Shown here: in pieces, positions 1 through 7,720 of the stretch
Numbering within the stretch: position 1 is the stretch's first letter
How the letters are laid out: every line of letters begins with the position of its first letter
Source: a virus
Direction: 5' to 3' (one strand)
Virus record (IMG/VR): IMGVR_UViG_3300046804_000856
Coordinates: 1-29,527 of that record
Length of the DNA stretch: 29,527 nt
Translations under genes and position numbers: made by a program
The notes under the pieces: model-generated
Databases searched by the model: none
What the model saw: the letters and a program-made list of their open reading frames with translations, nothing else
Told to the model about the DNA's origin: nothing

Positions 1-662
1 AGCTTGATTCGCTGTCGCCCGAGTACGCGGATGCCCGCAACACGTTTGCCGGCATTGCAGAGCTGCGAACAGCGGTCGAAAAAGGCCAGGATGCGTTTAG
101 CGAATCGGCAAAATCGTTGCGCGCGCTGACGCAAGACATGACGCAATCGGAGCTCGATGCGTTTCGGATCGGCGCGGTGGATTCGTTGCGCGGTGTCGCA
201 GGCACCCAGGCGGGTCAAACCAGGCTGCTCAACATGTACAAAGAACCCGAGATGCAGGGCAAATTGCGGGCGATCTTTGGCAACGATTTCCGCAAATTCC
301 AAAGCATGATTTTGGGCCAAGAGGAGCTTAAAACCCTGGAACGCGCGGGCTCCAACAGCCCGACATTTAAGCGCTTTGCTCGAGCAAATGAGCAGGGCGA
401 GCAATACAACGCTTTGCAGATGGCACAGCAGGCCATTACAAACCCAGCTGCATCGTTGGGTTGGGTCCAAGAAAAAGCAACGAAATTTGGTATGCCGGAG
501 GAGCAGCGCAACCGCCTGGCGCGCCTCTTGTTGTTACGCGGTGATGCGAGAGAGGTTGAATTGGCGAACATGGAAGAATACATGCGCCGCCGAGCAGCCG
601 GTCAAGCATTAGGACGCCAGGCCGCTGGGCGCTTTGGGGCATTTGGTGCCGCACAAGATTAA
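1..662 (+). CDS. C-terminal part of a large phage virion protein (5'-truncated)
   Basis: The frame is open from base 3 to the TAA at 660-662, so the gene begins upstream of the window; a TTG at 117 is not its start. About 219 residues are visible, helical and charged, rich in Ala, Gln and Arg. The stretch containing SNSPTFKRFA resembles the C-terminal region of very large phage structural proteins thought to be internal or ejection proteins (recalled family resemblance, not searched). It ends 12 bases before the tail fibre gene and reads the same way. The virion gene that starts at 28973 and runs off the right end belongs to the same module, so this may be the end of that module in a circular map. 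Exact function is unproven. Confidence 0.6.
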   Translation, partial: LDSLSPEYADARNTFAGIAELRTAVEKGQDAFSESAKSLRALTQDMTQSELDAFRIGAVDSLRGVAGTQAGQTRLLNMYKEPEMQGKLRAIFGNDFRKFQSMILGQEELKTLERAGSNSPTFKRFARANEQGEQYNALQMAQQAITNPAASLGWVQEKATKFGMPEEQRNRLARLLLLRGDAREVELANMEEYMRRRAAGQALGRQAAGRFGAFGAAQD

Positions 663-674
663 GAGGGTTTCAGC

Positions 675-3059
675 ATGAGCTTTAACGGTAGCGGCACATT
701 TGTCATTAACTCGGCGGGGCAGCCGGTTGTTGCCAACACGGTCATTTCTTCGACTGTGTTTAACGCGTTGACGGCGGATCTAGCCACCGGCCTCTCGACT
801 TGTATCACCAAGGACGGCCAAACAACGCCCACGGCTAACATTCCAATGGGCAACAACAAGATTACGGGGTTAGCGGCTGGCACCCTGGCGACCGACGCCG
901 CCAATCTTTCCCAGGTACAAAGCACCGCGGCCAAACTCATCACAACGGTTGCGGGCGCCGACACAATTACTGGAACATTGTTGCCAACGTTGACGGCTTA
1001 TGCCACCGGCCAAATGTTTTACTTTGTGTCGGTTGGCGCTAACACCGGCGCGGTGACGTTGAACATTGATGGCCTGGGCGCCAAAGCGGTCACGCGCGAT
1101 GGCAGTAGTGCCCTGGCAGCGGGTGACATTAACTCGGGCGAAATCGTGGTGGTGGTGTACGACGGTACGCGCTTCCAGATGATTAACGCCGCCAATTCGT
1201 TTGGCAACACGACGATTAACGGCACGCTCACCGTCACCGGCAAGAGCAACCTGGCAGAAGTCTCAACGCCAAGCATCAACGCAACGGTCGCTGCAATCAC
1301 AACGCTGACCGCCTCGGATGCGTCTGTCACCTCGGCCAACGCCAATTACGCACGGATTACCAATTTACACGCCACCGGCGCATCGGTTGCCAGCATTAAC
1401 GCCGCTGTGGCGTTGCTGACAACGGCAACGGTCACCAGCCTTACCGCAACCGGCGCAAGCATAGCCTCGGCCAATATCGGATCGTTAAATCTGTCGGGCG
1501 TTTCGGTTGCTTCGGCTAATTTCGGCGTGGCGAACGTCACCGATCTACGGGCAACAGGTGCATCGGTTACTTCGGCAAACCTCGGTAACGCGGTCATTAC
1601 GACGATGACGGTTACCGGCGCGTCGGTGGCCTCGGCAAACGTCGGCACAGCTGTTGTGACGGGCTTGACGGCTACAGGCGCATCTGTGGCATCAGCCAAC
1701 ATCGGCACCGCCCTGGTGACGCGCCTAGACGCCACAGGGGCATCGGTCGCTTCGATCAACGCGGCGGTGGCGTTGGTTACCACCGGCACGGTGACGAACC
1801 TCACCTCTACCAACGCCTCTATCGCCTCGGCCAATGTCGGGGTGGCTAACATCACAGATTTTCGTGCAGCAGGCGCATCGGTCACCTCTGCAAACGTCGG
1901 CACGGCGGTGGTCACTACGATGACCGTTACCGGGGCGTCTATTGCCTCGGCCAACATGGGGCGATTGGACGTTACCAACGCCTCGGCGGCATCAATCAAC
2001 GCTGCAGTCGCGCTGCTTACAACCGGCGCGGTGACCAACCTCACCAGTACGTCGGCCAGCATTGCCTCGGCAAACCTTGGTAACGCGCAAATTACAAGCG
2101 GCAGCATCGCCTCGGCTAATGTTGCAACCTTGCGATTTACTGGCGCATCGTCGGGTTACGTCGGATTTGTTGCTCAAACGTCTGCCGGATCGGTTACTTA
2201 CACATGGCCAAATGCCGATGGTGTTTCGGGCTATGTATTACGCACCAACGGATCTGGCACGTTGTCATGGGTTGCGCAATCTGGCGGCGGCGGTGGCGGT
2301 GACGTAACCGGCCCGGCATCGTCAACAGATAATGCGGTTGCTCGATTTGATCTTACAACTGGCAAAATCATTCAAAACAGCCAGGTTATTGTTGATGACA
2401 GCGGCACGGTTACGGGCGTCGCATCACTTGCAGCCACAACAGTAAGTGCAACGTCAGCCAATCTTGGCACGGCGGTTATTACGACGCTAACGGCGACTCA
2501 AGCATCCGTAGCATCAATCAACGCAGCGGTAGCGTTATTTACAACTGGCACGGTTACAACCTTAACATCCACCCAAGCATCGATTGCGTCAGCAAATGTG
2601 GGAACGTTTGTTGCGACAAACGCATCGATTGCGTCAGCGAATGCAAACATTCTGACCGTATCTAATGCCAGCGTAACGTCGGCAAACATTGCAACATTGA
2701 CGGTGACCGGCGCGAGCATTACGTCAATTAACGATCAATACGGAAAAATCCGTGCGATCCCGCAATCTGGATCAGATAAAACGTCCACCTATACCATTTC
2801 GGCAGGCGATAACGGCAGATTTATTGGCGTTGGCACCAGCGGAAAAATCATTATTCCAAACGCCACAATGGCAACTGGAGATGCGGTAACGCTGTATAAC
2901 GCAACGACGGGCAATGTCACCGTGGAATGCAGCATCAGCATTGCTTACATTGCTGGAACAAATACCGATAAAGCATCGGTAACATTAGCAACACGCGGCG
3001 TGGCAACTATTTTGTTTTTGAATAGCGACAATTGCGTGATGAGCGGAAACCTCACTTAA
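675..3059 (+). CDS. tail fibre protein with approx. 20-aa tandem repeats
   Basis: 794 residues. The N-terminus, starting MSFNGSGTFVINS and followed by a region reading MGNNKITGLAAGT, matches the virion-anchoring part common to phage tail fibres. Residues about 180-485 and 600-715 are tandem repeats of roughly 20 residues built on TGASVASANVGTAVVT, a pattern expected for an elongated trimeric beta fibre. Between them (about residues 488-585) lies a domain with TYTWPNADG, a GGGGGG linker and a segment starting GPASSTDNAVARFD, also familiar from phage fibres. The C-terminus is a short beta-rich domain. Start ATG 675 has GAGGG upstream. The DNA becomes visibly more A/T-ending in codon choice after about position 2200. 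Likely role: receptor-binding fibre or the shaft that carries the adhesin encoded next. Confidence 0.85.
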   Translation: MSFNGSGTFVINSAGQPVVANTVISSTVFNALTADLATGLSTCITKDGQTTPTANIPMGNNKITGLAAGTLATDAANLSQVQSTAAKLITTVAGADTITGTLLPTLTAYATGQMFYFVSVGANTGAVTLNIDGLGAKAVTRDGSSALAAGDINSGEIVVVVYDGTRFQMINAANSFGNTTINGTLTVTGKSNLAEVSTPSINATVAAITTLTASDASVTSANANYARITNLHATGASVASINAAVALLTTATVTSLTATGASIASANIGSLNLSGVSVASANFGVANVTDLRATGASVTSANLGNAVITTMTVTGASVASANVGTAVVTGLTATGASVASANIGTALVTRLDATGASVASINAAVALVTTGTVTNLTSTNASIASANVGVANITDFRAAGASVTSANVGTAVVTTMTVTGASIASANMGRLDVTNASAASINAAVALLTTGAVTNLTSTSASIASANLGNAQITSGSIASANVATLRFTGASSGYVGFVAQTSAGSVTYTWPNADGVSGYVLRTNGSGTLSWVAQSGGGGGGDVTGPASSTDNAVARFDLTTGKIIQNSQVIVDDSGTVTGVASLAATTVSATSANLGTAVITTLTATQASVASINAAVALFTTGTVTTLTSTQASIASANVGTFVATNASIASANANILTVSNASVTSANIATLTVTGASITSINDQYGKIRAIPQSGSDKTSTYTISAGDNGRFIGVGTSGKIIIPNATMATGDAVTLYNATTGNVTVECSISIAYIAGTNTDKASVTLATRGVATILFLNSDNCVMSGNLT
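1242..2740 (+). repeat. degenerate tandem repeats inside the tail fibre gene
   Basis: Roughly 60-bp units encode TGASVASANVG-like repeats, interrupted at about 2140-2430 by a non-repetitive domain. A longer variant containing SINAAVALVTTGTV recurs at intervals. Units differ at many synonymous positions, so the protein repeat is kept while the DNA has diverged. The lack of certain codons produces a long spurious antisense frame at 1346-2107. Confidence 0.8.
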
Positions 3060-3060
3060 T

Positions 3061-3963
3061 ATGTCCGGCATCATGCAAATGCTGCTCGGCGCGGTTCAAG
3101 CAAGCGCAGCCGCACCGCCAAGCGTTGAATATCTTGTTGTTGCAGGCGGTGGATCGGGCGGCGCAGGAAGAACCTATGCAAGCGGCGCAAATCAAATTCA
3201 GGCAGAAGGTGGCGGCGGTGGAGCCGGTGGTTACAGAACCGCAACTGGATTTTCAATTACAACTAGTACGGCATACACCGTAACGGTTGGCGCGGGCGGT
3301 ACTGGTGGAACTCAACAACAAGGCGCAAACGGCAGTAATTCTGTATTCAGCACCATTACATCAACCGGCGGCGGTGGTGGTGGTTATTTAGGCACCGATG
3401 GCAACAGCGGCGGCTCTGGCGGCGGCGGTGGATTAAGTCACAACGTAGATCTTGGAATTTGGAATTTTGCTAATGGTGGAACCGGCACAAGCGGGCAAGG
3501 ACAAAGCGGTGGTCCAGGCGCAAACGATGACGCAACTGATCGAGCCGGCGGCGGTGGCGGCGCAACAGGCACAGGAGTTAACGGCGCAACGAGTGGCAAC
3601 GGTGGAAGCGGAACCGCATCATCTATTAGCGGCAGCAGCGTAACGTATGCAGGCGGCGGCGGTGGTGGCGCAAATAGTGGCTTGGCTTCCGCCGGTGCCG
3701 GAGGCTCTGGCGGCGGCGGCAATGGCGGTTTGGGCGCAGCGGGATCAAATGGAACCGTGAATACCGGCGGTGGCGGTGGCGGCGGTGGTTCTATTGGTAT
3801 TGGTTCAAATTATGCTGGTGGCAACGGTGGTTCTGGCATTGTCATTATTCGTTACGCAGACACTTATGCCGCAGCAACAAGTACCACAGGGTCGCCAACG
3901 ATAACGGTTGCAGGCGGTTATCGCGTTTATAAATTTACTGGGTCTGGCACTATTACTTGGTGA
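3061..3963 (+). CDS. glycine-rich tail adhesin / receptor-binding tip protein
   Basis: 300 residues. After a short N-terminus comes VEYLVVAGGGSGG, then long runs of Gly interrupted by Ser, Thr, Ala and Asn (about residues 25-260), then a compact C-terminal domain ending YRVYKFTGSGTITW. This matches the glycine-rich phage fibre domain family; polyglycine-II sandwich tips such as T-even gp38 adhesins are the structural parallel. It starts one base after the fibre stop codon, so translation is probably coupled to the fibre, and it likely sits at the fibre tip. Codons favour A/T third positions more than the head genes do, as in the 3' part of the fibre. Receptor identity cannot be read from sequence. 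Confidence 0.75.
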   Translation: MSGIMQMLLGAVQASAAAPPSVEYLVVAGGGSGGAGRTYASGANQIQAEGGGGGAGGYRTATGFSITTSTAYTVTVGAGGTGGTQQQGANGSNSVFSTITSTGGGGGGYLGTDGNSGGSGGGGGLSHNVDLGIWNFANGGTGTSGQGQSGGPGANDDATDRAGGGGGATGTGVNGATSGNGGSGTASSISGSSVTYAGGGGGGANSGLASAGAGGSGGGGNGGLGAAGSNGTVNTGGGGGGGGSIGIGSNYAGGNGGSGIVIIRYADTYAAATSTTGSPTITVAGGYRVYKFTGSGTITW

Positions 3964-3966
3964 TAT

Positions 3967-4338
3967 ATGGCGCATTACGCAGAAATTGACAGCAACGGCG
4001 TGGTTCAGCGCGTCATTGTTGTGGCAAACAAAGACACCTCCGACGCTAACGGCGTGGAAAAGGAAAACATCGGCAAAGCGTTCTGCGAACGTCTGTTCGG
4101 CGGTAACTGGGTGCAAACCTCGTACAACGGCAATATGCGTCGTCGGTACGCGGGCATCGGTTACACCTACCGCGCTGACCTCGATGCGTTTATTACGCCG
4201 CAACCGTATCCGTCATGGACGCTTGATCCCATCACCGCCGATTGGATCGCGCCGGTTGCCATGCCAGATGACGGCAAAATGTATGCGTGGGATGAGGCGG
4301 CACAGGCATGGGTTGAAATGAAAATTGGTGCAACATGA
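3967..4338 (+). CDS. conserved small phage tail-region protein
   Basis: 123 residues beginning MAHYAEIDSNGVVQRVIVV, with the motifs GGNWVQTSYNG, RYAGIGYTYRADLDAF and PQPYPSWTLD. This arrangement is familiar from a widespread uncharacterised protein in phage genomes, usually beside fibre or tail genes. No membrane segment or enzymatic motif is visible. It starts three bases after the stop of the adhesin gene and overlaps the next gene by 4 bases (ATGA), so it belongs to the fibre-lysis operon. It could be a fibre-associated or assembly protein; this is positional inference. Confidence 0.7.
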   Translation: MAHYAEIDSNGVVQRVIVVANKDTSDANGVEKENIGKAFCERLFGGNWVQTSYNGNMRRRYAGIGYTYRADLDAFITPQPYPSWTLDPITADWIAPVAMPDDGKMYAWDEAAQAWVEMKIGAT

Positions 4339-4529
4339 CAACTGTGCAAGAATTAGAAGTGACCGTAACCAGCCACATTGACGTTTGCGCGGTGCGGTAT
4401 GAGGCCATTAACGCTCGGCTCAAGCGTTTAGAGCGCATTATGATTACCGGCGGCGGTACGGCTATTGTGTTGTTGCTGACGGCCCTAGCGGCCACTACCG
4501 TCATGTTGCTGGAAGCGTTGCAGAAGTGA
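4335..4529 (+). CDS. small single-pass membrane protein, lysis cassette
   Basis: 64 residues. A charged, probably cytoplasmic N-terminal helix (residues 1-36) is followed by one hydrophobic segment (about 39-60, ITGGGTAIVLLLTALAATTV). ATG 4335 overlaps the preceding TGA (ATGA) and its own TGA overlaps the GTG of the next gene. Position just ahead of a holin-like gene and an endolysin suggests a role in lysis, as a holin, antiholin or accessory protein. No family is recognised with certainty. Confidence 0.65.
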   Translation: MTTVQELEVTVTSHIDVCAVRYEAINARLKRLERIMITGGGTAIVLLLTALAATTVMLLEALQK

Positions 4530-4939
4530 CCGAGCTGCAAGATTTGGAACTATTCCGAGCGCAAGTACAGGCCGAACTCAATCGGCTAGAGGCGCAATCC
4601 TCGGCCAAGGACGTTGCTGGTAAGGCAATCGGAAAGCATGGCCTCGCGTATATCACCGTCATCGTTGTCATTGGCGTGCTGTCTAGCCTTGCGCTGGATT
4701 CCGACAAGATCGCCGCCGTAATGGGTTTGTTGGGTGCCTCGCTGACCGCTCTGATCTCTATGCTTGCCAACATCGCAGGCGCCGTTGAAAAGGAAGAAAA
4801 ACCCGAATTTGCGGTTATCAAAGAGTTAATTGACAAGTTAGACAAATTAGATCGGCAAGAGATGCCGATGCGCGTAGACGTTGAAGGCGACCATGTAATA
4901 GTTACCAAAGGCACCGACACGGTAAGCGCAAAACGATGA
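4526..4939 (+). CDS. membrane protein with two hydrophobic segments, holin candidate
   Basis: 137 residues from a GTG start overlapping the previous stop (GTGA). An N-terminal amphipathic stretch (1-35) is followed by two closely spaced hydrophobic segments, about residues 42-58 (LAYITVIVVIGVLSSLAL) and 65-89 (VMGLLGASLTALISMLANIAG), and then a charged soluble tail. The hairpin topology fits a class II holin-like protein or a holin regulator. It sits second of three membrane protein genes directly before the endolysin. Which of the three forms the lethal hole cannot be decided from sequence. Confidence 0.65.
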   Translation: MTELQDLELFRAQVQAELNRLEAQSSAKDVAGKAIGKHGLAYITVIVVIGVLSSLALDSDKIAAVMGLLGASLTALISMLANIAGAVEKEEKPEFAVIKELIDKLDKLDRQEMPMRVDVEGDHVIVTKGTDTVSAKR

Positions 4940-5412
4940 TGCCAATCATTCAGAGTTTGTTGTCGAACGGCCTGGGCCTTGTCGCCAACGCGGTGATGGC
5001 AAGAGGACAGGCATTTGTCGAGGACAAACTAGGCGTCAAACTTGCGCCAAACATGAATCCTGAGCAAGTCGCGCAATTAAAAATTGCCGAAATGGAGCAT
5101 GAAGAAGAATTGATGCGCTTGCGCCTTGAGGAAAACAAGCTCGATATTGAAACGCTGAAAATTGATTCGGAAGCGGTAACCGATCGCTGGAAGGCCGACA
5201 TGGCTTCAGATTCCTGGTTATCAAAAAACATCCGGCCGATGACGCTGATTGCGATCCTGGCCGGCTATTTCGTGTTTGCGCTCATGTCAGCATTTGGCCT
5301 GGACGCCAATGCCAATTACGTCACGCTGCTCGGGCAGTGGGGGCAGATCGTAATGTTGGCGTACTTTGGCGGCCGCACCGTTGAGAAAGTTATGGAGATT
5401 AAAAACAAATGA
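4936..5412 (+). CDS. holin of the 3TM / gene-transfer-release type
   Basis: 158 residues. A weakly hydrophobic N-terminal segment (about 4-22) is followed by a long charged coiled coil (about 45-95), then WKADMASDSWLSKNIRPMTL and two hydrophobic segments (about 103-120 and 125-147). The SWLSKNIRPMTL signature followed by paired membrane helices is characteristic of the GTA_holin_3TM family (holin of 3TMs, for gene-transfer release). ATG 4936 overlaps the preceding stop (ATGA), and its own stop overlaps the endolysin start. This is the best holin assignment in the cassette. Confidence 0.8.
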   Translation: MMPIIQSLLSNGLGLVANAVMARGQAFVEDKLGVKLAPNMNPEQVAQLKIAEMEHEEELMRLRLEENKLDIETLKIDSEAVTDRWKADMASDSWLSKNIRPMTLIAILAGYFVFALMSAFGLDANANYVTLLGQWGQIVMLAYFGGRTVEKVMEIKNK

Positions 5413-5774
5413 GCCTGGCAACCGAGCAGGCTGCGTTTTTGCTGGATATGTGCAAACTGATCCAGAAAGCGACCGAAATGGGGTTTACGGTCACTGGCGG
5501 TGAGCTGTACCGCAGTGCCGAGCAACAGCAGATTTACGTTAAAACCGGCCGGTCCAAGACCATGAACAGCCTGCATTTGTCACGCCGGGCAGTGGATCTT
5601 AATTTCTTTCGCGACAACAAGCTGGTGTACGACAAAAACACCCTGGCGCCGATCGGTGCGTATTGGGAAAGCCTGCACCCGCTGAATTCCTGGGGTGGGA
5701 ATGGATTAAAACTGGTCGATACCCCGCATTTCTCGAGGGGTGACGGCCGAGCGGAGTGGCGCCGGGTAACTTGA
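5409..5774 (+). CDS. endolysin, M15-family zinc peptidase
   Basis: 121 residues, a full-length small peptidase domain. It should cut the peptide stems of peptidoglycan, as L-Ala-D-Glu or D,D-peptidases of the M15/VanY group do. Visible signature: GGELYRSAEQQ (30-40), SLHLSRRAVDLNFF (54-67) giving zinc ligands H56 and D63, and VDTPHFS (103-109) giving catalytic D104 and third ligand H107. There is no signal peptide, so export depends on a holin. ATG 5409 overlaps the preceding holin stop (ATGA). It is the last rightward gene before the convergent early region. A separate spanin gene is not recognised nearby. Confidence 0.88.
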   Translation: MSLATEQAAFLLDMCKLIQKATEMGFTVTGGELYRSAEQQQIYVKTGRSKTMNSLHLSRRAVDLNFFRDNKLVYDKNTLAPIGAYWESLHPLNSWGGNGLKLVDTPHFSRGDGRAEWRRVT

Positions 5775-5780
5775 TGCCGG

Positions 5781-5951
5781 TTATCGATTGAGCTCCTCGA
5801 GGAGCCGCTCCAGCCATTGCGCCTCGCGCATTAACCCGGCTCGCCGCATGCGGATCAGCACTACATCCGCCGAAAGATCTGTTTGCTGCCCATAAGCCCA
5901 GGGCGCGGCCTGCAGCTCACGCTCGAAAGCCTCATCGTCATCATCCGGCAT
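5781..5951 (-). CDS. small acidic hypothetical protein, end of early operon
   Basis: 56 residues starting MPDDDDEAFERELQAAPWAY, with a helical C-terminal half ending in LERLLEELNR. I place the start at 5951 because its ATG shares a base with the TAA of the next upstream gene (TAATG); a longer version from 5987 would overlap that gene heavily. No family recognised. It is the last gene of the leftward operon and its stop lies 6 bases from the stop of the endolysin gene on the other strand. Confidence 0.6.
   Translation of the reverse strand: MPDDDDEAFERELQAAPWAYGQQTDLSADVVLIRMRRAGLMREAQWLERLLEELNR
5792..5805. other. 14-bp perfect palindrome at the convergence of two operons
   Basis: GCTCCTCGAGGAGC lies just inside the 3' end of the last leftward gene, 18 bases past the endolysin stop. 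It has no loop and no T-tract on either strand, so a terminator role is weak. It contains the hexamer CTCGAG, which is abundant across the window. Confidence 0.35.
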
Positions 5952-6070
5952 TACAGATAATCCATGCCGTGACGCCGACAGGCCCAATTAGGTGGCTCAG
6001 AAACGTACCGCCAATCATCATTACGCCGTTTTGATAACAACCATTCGATCATCAAAATCAACATGTTCAT
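5951..6070 (-). CDS. 39-aa hypothetical protein
   Basis: The ATG at 6070 overlaps the upstream TGA (ATGA) and the TAA overlaps the downstream ATG (TAATG). The product starts MNMLILMIEWLLSKRR, a hydrophobic N-terminus followed by basic residues, then NDDWRYVSEPPNWACRRHG. Both overlaps match the coupling style of the operon, which is the main support. It may be membrane-associated. No family recognised. Confidence 0.55.
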   Translation of the reverse strand: MNMLILMIEWLLSKRRNDDWRYVSEPPNWACRRHGMDYL

Positions 6071-6618
6071 GGCATAGCCTCCACCGAGTAATTGTCAGAG
6101 GGAGATTCCCAACCCTGGGGCAATTCCTGGTCGATCCAACTTGGATCAGACCATAAAAGTTTGTTATTCGGGTAGGCGATCCATGGCCCGCTATCCAGGG
6201 CAATAATGTGATGATCCTTGCTCTGGTTGCTGATCTCCGCCCAACCGCCATTGCACCAGGCAACGGTAAACAGGTAGACGCCTGGGCGTTTAATACCGTC
6301 TCGGCCAACGGCCTGGACGCGGTGGTTACGCAAAAACTTTAATTCGGTAACCGTACAGTGGCGGCTAAAGGAATCCCACCAGCAGGCCAATTGTAAAGCC
6401 ATTACAGGGCACGGTTTGGTTGCCAGGGCATGGATAGGGATACGCGCCCATTGTGCCCCTTGGGCCGTCATAAGCTGAAACATGGGCACCCTGGCCGGTT
6501 CCGCTCTAAAAGCAAACACGGTGGCTTCCGTAAACTCACCGTGCCCGCGTTTCTGGTCGCAGAGGAATTCATTGCGCACCAGGCAAGGGGTGTAAGGCGT
6601 GTTGACCAGGAATGTCAT
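6067..6618 (-). CDS. conserved phage hypothetical protein
   Basis: 183 residues beginning MTFLVNTPYTPCLVRNEFL, with a Trp- and His-rich C-terminal half containing GVYLFTVAWCNGGWAEI, DHHIIALDSG, NNKLLWSDPSW. I recall similar proteins in other phage early regions but know no function. ATG 6618 overlaps the stop of the upstream 39-aa gene (ATGA), and its TGA overlaps the next start. Several Cys and His residues are present but no clear zinc motif. Being between YbcO-like nuclease and the operon end suggests an early role. Confidence 0.7.
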   Translation of the reverse strand: MTFLVNTPYTPCLVRNEFLCDQKRGHGEFTEATVFAFRAEPARVPMFQLMTAQGAQWARIPIHALATKPCPVMALQLACWWDSFSRHCTVTELKFLRNHRVQAVGRDGIKRPGVYLFTVAWCNGGWAEISNQSKDHHIIALDSGPWIAYPNNKLLWSDPSWIDQELPQGWESPSDNYSVEAMP

Positions 6619-6734
6619 GGCAAATTGGCCTTGGCCTGCTCAAGCGCCTCGCTGGCGGCGCGCCAGGCATAAAGTGCCTGCCGGAACGTTTCTCGCAACG
6701 TCAGTTCAATCTCGGTCAGTTCCTCGATCGTCAT
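6615..6734 (-). CDS. 39-aa helical hypothetical protein
   Basis: Starts MTIEELTEIELTLRETFRQA and continues as one predicted amphipathic helix to AKANLP. The ATG at 6734 overlaps the TGA of the YbcO-like gene, and its TGA overlaps the ATG of the following gene, both as ATGA. The composition and exact fit between neighbours support a real gene. No function recognised; small early phage proteins of this type often inhibit or recruit host proteins, but that is only a possibility. Confidence 0.6.
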   Translation of the reverse strand: MTIEELTEIELTLRETFRQALYAWRAASEALEQAKANLP

Positions 6735-7015
6735 ATTAAGCCCTCTTGCTGCAGCTGCATAATCGTGCGCGCCATGCCTTCAAAATGTGCTAAGCGCAGT
6801 TCATCCCTGGTCATTTTGCTTTTATGGGTACGGCCGTCGATTTCGTCATGACAGGCACTACAGGCCCAGGCGCCCAGAAGATCCGGCGATTTCTGACCCA
6901 TGCCCGAAACGCCAATTAAGCGCAAATGCGCGAGCACGACCGTTTCGTTGTTGAAATTGCAGATGTGCGGCAAACGAACCAGGCAGCCGCGGCCTTTTGC
7001 AGCTTTACGGAGCAC
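6731..7015 (-). CDS. YbcO-type nuclease (DUF1364 family)
   Basis: 94 residues, family-typical length. Motifs: RKAAKGRGCLVRLPHICNFN (3-22), a cysteine-containing basic N-terminus; VVLAHLRL (26-33); GQKSPDLLGAWACSACHDEIDGR (40-62) with CSACH as the probable metal or catalytic centre. This matches the DUF1364/YbcO group, HNH-like endonucleases of lambdoid ninB-region genes. In the leftward operon it follows a winged-helix protein and NinB, as in other phages. Start ATG 7015 overlaps the preceding coding region by 11 bases. Probable role: processing recombination or replication intermediates. Confidence 0.8.
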   Translation of the reverse strand: MLRKAAKGRGCLVRLPHICNFNNETVVLAHLRLIGVSGMGQKSPDLLGAWACSACHDEIDGRTHKSKMTRDELRLAHFEGMARTIMQLQQEGLI

Positions 7016-7301
7016 TGGCGATCCATACCGATGCCTGGCGGCCGGTCCGCGTTTTGCGGTTCATCGGCGCGCGCATGATTAATCCAAGTTCCACCAACTC
7101 AACGCGCCGCGGTCGCTCGGTGCTCGGATTCATGTCCAGGGCAACCTGAATCTCATCATCGGTTGCGCCGTGTTCGCCTTGCGAAAAAACGTAAGCAAAA
7201 ACCTTATCACGCAGTTTAATCGCGGCAGGTTTTATCGTTACCGCGGCCTCGAGCGACGGCTCCGAGTGTTTCTGATACGGCGGAAATAACTCAAGATTCA
7301 T
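7005..7301 (-). CDS. winged-helix DNA-binding phage protein
   Basis: 98 residues. The region IKLRDKVFAYVFSQGEHGATDDEIQVALDMNPSTERPRRVEL (about 28-69) reads as a winged helix-turn-helix: a helix, ATDDEIQ, then MNPSTERPRR as recognition helix, then VELGLIM and a basic wing (MNRKTRTGRQASVWIA). This architecture is common in phage recombination operons beside NinB. ATG 7301 overlaps the NinB stop by 4 bases. It may regulate early genes or assist the recombination enzymes; targets unknown. Confidence 0.72.
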   Translation of the reverse strand: MNLELFPPYQKHSEPSLEAAVTIKPAAIKLRDKVFAYVFSQGEHGATDDEIQVALDMNPSTERPRRVELVELGLIMRAPMNRKTRTGRQASVWIASAP

Positions 7302-7720
7302 TGTGCATCCTCTCGGTAAATAGGCTCGGGCAATGGACCGATGCCTAGTTCAATACACTTGTTTTCGATGAAATATAAAAAATCGGTAAATTCGGCTCGG
7401 GTTAATTTGCTACTGCGCCGCAGCGGTCGCACGCGCGTATGCCCAAGCCCCGTTAACGTTTCCCAACCTCCCCATTCGCCGAGCATGTATTCGTGCAGAT
7501 CCTGGCGGGTATAACCGCCGAGGAGTTCACCGCCGGCTTCCAGGATCATCGGGTACACCACCCCATTCAGATAATTGTTTTGCGCATTCGAGCGCGGTTT
7601 ACGCCAGGGCTCAAACGTAATTTGCCAGGGCATTTCGAGCGTGATCCCGCGCACCATCGTGCCAACGGCATGCAAAATCTGATCGCCCGAGGTGCCTTTA
7701 GGAAAAATGCGTTTCATCAA
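7298..7720 (-). CDS. ninB: NinB-like recombination mediator
   Basis: 140 residues, the expected length of NinB (lambda Orf) proteins, which load on SSB-coated single strands and help annealing proteins. Visible support: PWQITFEPWRKPRSNAQNNYLNGVVYPMI (31-59), the family's core of strand plus RSxxQNxYLxG helix, and the C-terminal SKLTRAEFTDFLYFIENKCIELGI. It sits between the SSB-like protein and a winged-helix protein in an operon with Exo and ERF, consistent with one homologous recombination system. The start ATGs at 7720 and 7717 are adjacent; 7720 overlaps the upstream stop. Confidence 0.75.
   Translation of the reverse strand: MMKRIFPKGTSGDQILHAVGTMVRGITLEMPWQITFEPWRKPRSNAQNNYLNGVVYPMILEAGGELLGGYTRQDLHEYMLGEWGGWETLTGLGHTRVRPLRRSSKLTRAEFTDFLYFIENKCIELGIGPLPEPIYREDAQ

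Noticed and set aside
1346-2107. 253-codon antisense frame opposite the tail fibre repeats.
   Set aside because: It is created by the repetitive codons of the fibre, which avoid antisense stops; its protein is a low-complexity mirror of the repeat.
5792-5805. Palindrome GCTCCTCGAGGAGC as a bidirectional terminator.
   Set aside because: It has no loop or T-tract and encodes the conserved-looking end of a helical protein.
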